Positions 59,417-64,000 of a stretch of 64,000 nt of DNA are shown piece by piece; the first letter of the stretch is position 1; the number at the start of each line of letters is the position of its first letter. The stretch is taken from contig NZ_AFWT01000007.1 in NCBI RefSeq assembly GCF_000224065.1, positions 1 to 64,000 on the forward strand. Direction: 5' to 3'. This DNA comes from Thiorhodococcus drewsii AZ1. GTDB lineage: Bacteria > Pseudomonadota > Gammaproteobacteria > Chromatiales > Chromatiaceae. Position numbers and translations under genes: made by a program. Below the pieces are notes generated by a model. The model searched no databases. It saw only the letters and a list, made by a program, of their open reading frames with translations, and was not told the DNA's origin.

Positions 59417-59442
59417 GTCGTCGGGTGCCAGCGCCCGACGAC
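59417..59442 (+). terminator. Hairpin between clpP and clpX
   Basis: GTCGTCGGG (59417-59425) pairs with CCCGACGAC (59434-59442) across an eight-base loop, 14 bases after the clpP stop. No T-tract follows. It may be a Rho-independent-like stop or an RNA-processing site. It lies before the clpX promoter, allowing independent control. Confidence 0.4.
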
Positions 59443-59497
59443 GCACACCTCAAAGTGATTCGCGTCCAGATTTGTGACACCCGGCAAACCCTGTGTT

Positions 59498-59533
59498 TAA
59501 CCGTCTTGCCATATATGCCTAAACGGTTATGAT
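59498..59533 (+). promoter_or_regulatory. clpX promoter with a flanking inverted repeat
   Basis: A -35 TTGCCA (59506-59511) and a -10 TATGAT (59528-59533) have a 16-base spacer. They are bracketed by a perfect seven-base inverted repeat, TAACCGT (59498-59504) and ACGGTTA (59523-59529), with an 18-base centre. The left half lies just before the -35 and the right half overlaps the -10. Such placement would suit a repressor. The protein that binds it is unknown. Confidence 0.45.
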
Positions 59534-59599
59534 TGAGGTTGCCTCAGTCGGGACTGCTGGATGTGCGTCCCTCATAGCCCCCCCGGAGATCTACCCCCG

Positions 59600-60874
59600 A
59601 TGAGCGGAAACAACCACGGCAAGAGCGACGAAGGTAAGCTGCTCTATTGTTCCTTCTGTGGTAAGAGTCAGCACGAAGTCCGCAAACTCATCGCCGGCCC
59701 TTCCGTGTTCATCTGCGACGAGTGCGTCGAACTCTGCAACGATATCATCCGTGAGGAAATGCAGGAAAGTGTCGGTGAAACGACCAATCACCTGCCCAAG
59801 CCGCGTGAGATCAATGCGCGCCTGGACGAGTTCGTTATCGGTCAGGAGAAGGCGAAAAAGGTCCTGTCCGTCGCTGTCTACAATCATTACAAGCGTCTTG
59901 AGGTGGCCGAGGCCAAGGAAGACATCGAGATCGCCAAGAGCAATATCCTCCTGATCGGGCCGACCGGTTCCGGTAAGACGCTTTTGGCTGAGACGCTGGC
60001 ACGATTGCTGAATGTGCCCTTCACCATCGCCGATGCCACGACTCTCACTGAGGCTGGCTATGTGGGCGAGGATGTCGAGAACATCATTCAGAAACTGCTG
60101 CAGAAGTGCGACTACGACGTCGATAAGGCGCAGACCGGCATCGTCTACATCGATGAGATCGACAAGATCTCGCGCAAATCGGACAATCCGTCGATTACCC
60201 GCGATGTTTCGGGCGAGGGCGTTCAGCAGGCGCTGCTGAAGCTCATAGAAGGGACGGTTGCCTCCGTTCCTCCGCAGGGCGGGCGTAAGCATCCACAGCA
60301 GGAGTTCCTGCAGGTCGATACGTCCAACATCCTCTTCATCGTGGGTGGCGCCTTCGCGGGGCTGGATAAGGTGATTCAGAACCGCTCGCGCAAGACGGGG
60401 ATCGGTTTCTCGGCCGAGGTCCACAGCGTGAGCGATGGACGTCAGATCGGCGAGCTGTTGAGTGCGGTCGAGCCGGAGGATCTCATCCGGTACGGTTTGA
60501 TTCCCGAGTTCGTCGGCCGCTTGCCGGTCATGGCGACCTTGGAGGAACTCGACGAAGCCGCGCTGATGCTCATCCTGACCGAGCCGAAGCACGCCATGGT
60601 CAAGCAGTACGCGCGCTTGTTCGAAATGGAAGGTGTGACGCTCGAGATCCGCGAAGACGCTCTGCGTGAAATCTCCCGCAAGGCGATGGAACGCAAGACG
60701 GGTGCTCGTGGCCTTCGCACCATCATGGAGCAGATCCTTCTCGACACCATGTACGATCTGCCCTCAATGGAACATGTGAGCAAGGTGGTGATCGATGCCT
60801 CCGTCATCGCCGGTGAAAACAAACCCTTCCTGATTTATGACGGGGTCGAGAAACAAGCCGCTGCTGCGGATTGA
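59600..60874 (+). CDS. clpX: ATP-dependent Clp protease unfoldase ClpX
   Basis: This 424-residue AAA+ unfoldase has the N-terminal zinc-binding domain with CSFC and CDEC pairs (about residues 16-40), Walker A GPTGSGKT and Walker B YIDEIDKI. Pore loops include GYVGEDVE and GGRKHPQ, and the IGF loop (GIGFSAEV) docks on ClpP. ATG 59600 is used; the frame extends upstream to 59561 without family similarity. It partners ClpP. Confidence 0.97.
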   Translation: MSGNNHGKSDEGKLLYCSFCGKSQHEVRKLIAGPSVFICDECVELCNDIIREEMQESVGETTNHLPKPREINARLDEFVIGQEKAKKVLSVAVYNHYKRLEVAEAKEDIEIAKSNILLIGPTGSGKTLLAETLARLLNVPFTIADATTLTEAGYVGEDVENIIQKLLQKCDYDVDKAQTGIVYIDEIDKISRKSDNPSITRDVSGEGVQQALLKLIEGTVASVPPQGGRKHPQQEFLQVDTSNILFIVGGAFAGLDKVIQNRSRKTGIGFSAEVHSVSDGRQIGELLSAVEPEDLIRYGLIPEFVGRLPVMATLEELDEAALMLILTEPKHAMVKQYARLFEMEGVTLEIREDALREISRKAMERKTGARGLRTIMEQILLDTMYDLPSMEHVSKVVIDASVIAGENKPFLIYDGVEKQAAAAD

Positions 60875-60952
60875 TCTTCGCACGTTCGGACCTTGGCATG
60901 CAGTCCTGGTGAGGTCGTCTGGATAGATCCAGGTTGGGCGGTTCGGGTCATC

Positions 60953-60980
60953 GTTGAACTCGATGACCTTCGCCCCGACC
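60953..60980 (+). promoter_or_regulatory. Candidate sigma-32-type promoter for lon
   Basis: GTTGAAC (60953-60959) and CCCCGACC (60973-60980), 13 bases apart, resemble the heat-shock promoter pattern CTTGAAA then CCCCATnT. Both matches are partial. The predicted start lies about 100 bases before lon, a heat-shock gene in enterics. Confidence 0.3.
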
Positions 60981-61089
60981 CTGTCATTATTCCCACCACA
61001 CCGACATCTACGGTGGCGATTCGGCGAGTAGGCCGGTGGATACTCGCGTCGCCAGTGCGTGGACTGTTGCTTTGACGAGATACGTTTTC

Positions 61090-63549
61090 ATGTCGCAACA
61101 CGATACTGTTTCCACGGCTGATACCTCCAACCTCCAGGAAGTGCCGGTGCTCCCGCTTCGGGATGTCGTCGTGTATCCACACATGGTGATCCCGCTCTTC
61201 GTCGGGCGTGATAAGTCCATTCACGCCCTCGACAGCGCGATGTCGAGCGACAAGCAGATCCTGCTTATCGCGCAGAAGAGCGCCGAAGTCGACGATCCGG
61301 CGGTTAAGGATCTCCATCAGATCGGCACCCTGGCGAATATTCTTCAATTGCTGAAACTGCCCGATGGAACCGTCAAGGTTCTGGTCGAGGGCAATCAGCG
61401 CGCGCATATCGAGCGATTCCTCACGACGGAAGAGGCGTTTTCGGCCTTGATCGAGCCGCTCCCGGAAACGCTGGATGTCGATGAGCGTGAGCAGGAAGTT
61501 CTGATGCGCTCGGCGATGGCGCTGTTCGATCAGTATGTGAAGCTCAATAAGAAGGTTCCGCCTGAGGTGCTGTCGTCTCTGGCCAGCATCGATGACCCGG
61601 GGCGTCTCGCCGACACCATGGCCGCGCACATGTCGCTCAAGATCGACGAGAAGCAGCATGTGCTGGAGATGGTCGATGTTCAGGCGCGTCTCGAGCATCT
61701 GATGGGGCTGATGGAGTCCGAGAACGACATCCTGCAAATGGAGAAGCGCATTCGTGGGCGCGTCAAGCGTCAGATGGAGAAGAACCAGCGCGAGTACTAT
61801 CTCAACGAGCAGATGAAGGCCATCCAAAAGGAATTGGGTGAACTCGAGGATGCGCCGAATGAGATCGAGGATCTCGCCAACCGGATCGAGGCCGCCGGCA
61901 TGCCGCGCGAGGCCAAGGACAAGGCCCAGGGTGAGCTGAACAAGCTCAAGCTGATGTCGCCTATGTCGGCCGAGGCCACGGTGGTGCGCAACTACATCGA
62001 TACCCTGGTCAACGTTCCCTGGAAGAAGCGCACCCGCATCCGCAACGACATCAAGGTCGCCGAGTCGGTTCTGGACAAGGATCACTATGGTCTGGAGCGC
62101 GTGAAGGAGCGCATCCTCGAATATCTCGCCGTGCAGCAGCGGGTGCGCAAGCTCAAGGGGCCCATTCTTTGTCTGGTCGGACCTCCGGGTGTCGGTAAGA
62201 CTTCGCTCGGCCAGTCGATTGCGCGTGCGACCAATCGCAAGTTCGTGCGCATGTCGCTCGGTGGCGTGCGCGACGAGGCCGAGATTCGAGGGCATCGCCG
62301 CACCTATATCGGTGCGCTTCCGGGCAAGATCATCCAGAACCTGTCCAAGGCTGGCTCGCGCAACGCCTTCTTCCTGCTCGACGAGATCGACAAGATGGCG
62401 ATGGACTTCCGCGGCGATCCGGCGTCGGCCCTCCTGGAGGTGCTGGATCCCGAGCAGAACCACACCTTCGCGGATCACTATCTGGAGGTCGACTTCGACC
62501 TCTCAGAGGTGATGTTCGTCGGCACGGCCAACACGCTCAACATCCCGCCTGCGCTGCTGGACCGCATGGAGGTGATTCGTCTCTCCGGCTATACCGAGGA
62601 TGAGAAGGTCGCCATCGCCGAGCGCTACCTGGTGCCCAAGCAGGTCAAGAACAACGGCCTCAAGTCGGGCGAACTGGTGATCCGCGAGGCGGCGTTGCGT
62701 GACATCATCCGGCACTACACGCGTGAGGCGGGTGTGCGCAATCTGGAGCGCGAGATCTCCAAGGTCTGCCGTAAGGTCGTCAAGGAGGTGTTGCTCAAGA
62801 AGCGCGATACGCCGACGGTCGTGACCTCCAAATCGTTGGAGAAATATCTCGGTGTCCAGCGCTACCGCTACGGACGCGCCGACGAACATGATCAGATCGG
62901 ACAGGTTACGGGTTTGGCGTGGACCGAGGTTGGCGGCGAATTGTTGCGTATCGAATCGGCGCTCGTCCCGGGCAAGGGCAAGTTTACCTACACGGGGCAG
63001 CTTGGCGATGTTATGCAAGAGTCGATTCAGGCGGCCATGACCGTAGTGCGCGCTCGCGCCGATGCCCTCGGCGTTCCGCTCGACTTTCATAACAAGTTCG
63101 ATGTGCATATTCACGTGCCGGAAGGGGCGACCCCAAAGGATGGTCCGAGCGCGGGTGTTGCCATGTGCACTGCGTTGGTGTCCGCTCTGACCAAAATTCC
63201 TGTACGGTCGACCGTTGCCATGACGGGCGAGATCACCCTGCGCGGCGAGGTGTTGCCGATCGGTGGGCTCAAGGAAAAGTTGCTCGCAGCGCATCGTGGC
63301 GGTATCGAGACCGTCATCATTCCGATGGAGAACGAGCGCGATCTGACCGAGATCCCGAAGAACATCAAGCAGCATCTCAAGATCCACCCGGTGCGTTGGA
63401 TCGATGAGGTGCTGGATCTCGCGCTGGTCGGTCGTCCGGAGCCCAAGGAGGCCGTTATGGATGGCGGTGAGCCCAGGACGGACGACAAGGAGGCACATGA
63501 TTCCGGGACGGATGCCGCGCGCGATCAGAATGCGCGTTTGCATCACTAG
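61090..63549 (+). CDS. lon: ATP-dependent Lon protease
   Basis: This 819-residue protease has the N-terminal LON substrate-recognition domain (about residues 18-210), the AAA+ domain with Walker [13 protein letters not shown] and Walker [11 protein letters not shown], and the C-terminal protease domain. The catalytic Ser is in [15 protein letters not shown] (about 687) and the Lys in [10 protein letters not shown] (about 730). It degrades damaged proteins and regulators. ATG 61090 is the family-consistent start. It has a short acidic C-terminal tail. Confidence 0.97.
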   Translation: MSQHDTVSTADTSNLQEVPVLPLRDVVVYPHMVIPLFVGRDKSIHALDSAMSSDKQILLIAQKSAEVDDPAVKDLHQIGTLANILQLLKLPDGTVKVLVEGNQRAHIERFLTTEEAFSALIEPLPETLDVDEREQEVLMRSAMALFDQYVKLNKKVPPEVLSSLASIDDPGRLADTMAAHMSLKIDEKQHVLEMVDVQARLEHLMGLMESENDILQMEKRIRGRVKRQMEKNQREYYLNEQMKAIQKELGELEDAPNEIEDLANRIEAAGMPREAKDKAQGELNKLKLMSPMSAEATVVRNYIDTLVNVPWKKRTRIRNDIKVAESVLDKDHYGLERVKERILEYLAVQQRVRKLKGPILCLVGPPGVGKTSLGQSIARATNRKFVRMSLGGVRDEAEIRGHRRTYIGALPGKIIQNLSKAGSRNAFFLLDEIDKMAMDFRGDPASALLEVLDPEQNHTFADHYLEVDFDLSEVMFVGTANTLNIPPALLDRMEVIRLSGYTEDEKVAIAERYLVPKQVKNNGLKSGELVIREAALRDIIRHYTREAGVRNLEREISKVCRKVVKEVLLKKRDTPTVVTSKSLEKYLGVQRYRYGRADEHDQIGQVTGLAWTEVGGELLRIESALVPGKGKFTYTGQLGDVMQESIQAAMTVVRARADALGVPLDFHNKFDVHIHVPEGATPKDGPSAGVAMCTALVSALTKIPVRSTVAMTGEITLRGEVLPIGGLKEKLLAAHRGGIETVIIPMENERDLTEIPKNIKQHLKIHPVRWIDEVLDLALVGRPEPKEAVMDGGEPRTDDKEAHDSGTDAARDQNARLHH

Positions 63550-63894
63550 GGCATCGTTCGAGCCCTCTTCGATCCGCAGTTCCTCGGGCGTTTTTCGGGG
63601 GCTGCGGATCTCTGTTCGTTCTTTCCGAGGTTTTCAGCGGAAATTGTGTTGCGTTGAGCGATTGGCAGGGCGTTCCTTGGGGGCATAGTGCTCTTTCTGG
63701 TCGTCCGGCTCGCTTTACATGATCAAATGCGGGTTGCCCTTCCGATGTCTCCGTCATAGCATGCATCGACTACTGAAGGGGTTCGTGGCAGGGTGGTGTG
63801 GTCGCCTCTCAGGTTGCGAGACGGTGGTCCAGCCGAAAGCGACACCGCAGTTCAATTAGCGAATAAAGAAAGCTGTTATCAACAGGGGAAACAG
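63550..63894. other. 345-base gap between lon and hupB
   Basis: No coding frame is supported. It contains a hairpin at 63571-63610 after lon. The last about 50 bases before hupB are A-rich (GAATAAAGAAAGC) and include the ribosome binding site AGGGG. I see no convincing promoter. Confidence 0.5.
63571..63610 (+). terminator. Candidate terminator after lon
   Basis: GATCCGCAG (63571-63579) and CTGCGGATC (63602-63610) pair perfectly over nine bases with a 22-base loop that itself contains short GC pairing. A T-rich tail (TCTGTTCGTTCTTT) follows. This is the best terminator candidate in the window. Confidence 0.55.
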
Positions 63895-64000
63895 ATGAAC
63901 AAGTCGGAACTCATCGAAAAGATGGCTGATGCCGCAGATATCTCCAAGTCCGCTGCAGCACGTGCGCTGGATACTTTTACAGATGAGGTTGCAATCGCGC
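63895..64000 (+). CDS. hupB: DNA-binding protein HU (3' partial)
   Basis: The visible 35 codons begin MNKSELIEKMADAADISKSA, the standard start of HU subunits. AGGGGAAACAG precedes ATG 63895. HU is a small histone-like dimer that bends DNA. Its place after lon is the conserved clpP-clpX-lon-hupB order, hence HU-beta. The C-terminal arm lies outside the window. Confidence 0.9.
   Translation, partial: MNKSELIEKMADAADISKSAAARALDTFTDEVAIA

Noticed and set aside
60835-62478. 547-codon open frame on the minus strand
   Set aside because: It is antisense to lon and the clpX end, with Leu/His/Arg-rich low-complexity composition. Lon and ClpX motifs on the + strand leave no room for it.

Overview
The window looks like GC-rich chromosomal DNA from a gammaproteobacterium. 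Housekeeping gene order is gammaproteobacterial (rpsP-rimM-trmD-rplS; tig, clpP, clpX, lon, hupB). An anaerobic-type hemN, a methionine gamma-lyase and many signalling genes would fit a purple sulfur bacterium (Chromatiaceae), but that placement is inference from gene content, not from a marker alignment. I see no rRNA genes, tRNA genes, CRISPR arrays or prophage. The only clear mobile DNA is the 3' end of an IS5-like element at the left edge.

Layout. 1-2712: IS5-like end, a truncated gene tail, a receiver-GGDEF protein, an unknown protein and a short HPF/RaiA-like protein. 2840-6382: SDR-type oxidoreductase, then DUF455 and glycerate kinase on the minus strand, and a small membrane protein. 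6491-10763: tsaB with an unknown partner, a PfkB-type adenosine kinase and an Fsr-type MFS exporter. 11038-17788: methionine gamma-lyase, then a tightly packed run of a DUF1998 helicase, a small membrane protein, a YprB/MrfB-like exonuclease and a DUF1615 lipoprotein. 17793-22894: cydC, cydD and a VpsR-like regulator. 23494-26988: rpsP-rimM-trmD-rplS and sbcB. 27041-29033: minus-strand operon of CheY-like receiver, CheC-like phosphatase and PAS-GGDEF. 29156-36876: trmO coupled to a TetR gene, a divergent RND efflux pair, an EamA transporter and a LysR regulator. 36997-46025: hybrid histidine kinase tail-to-tail with a receiver-EAL-receiver protein, a small unknown gene, a membrane J-domain protein and a PilZ protein. 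46125-54234: pgm, htpG, adk, thioredoxin, DUF1249, iscR, prmB and a decayed reading frame. 54238-64000: hemN, acyl-CoA ligase, tig, clpP, clpX, lon and the start of hupB.

Functional themes. Protein quality control (trigger factor, ClpXP, Lon, HtpG, a J-domain protein) and cyclic-di-GMP signalling (two GGDEF proteins, one EAL protein, one PilZ protein, one VpsR-like regulator) recur. The t6A tRNA pathway appears twice (TsaB and TrmO). The most unusual gene sets are the MrfA/MrfB-like repair pair interleaved with membrane/lipoprotein genes, the CheY-CheC-PAS-GGDEF operon, the J-domain/transmembrane/Pro-rich/NTF2-like fusion, and a solitary iscR preceded by a perfect type 1 IscR-like palindrome. 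No wholly new defence or mobile system is evident.
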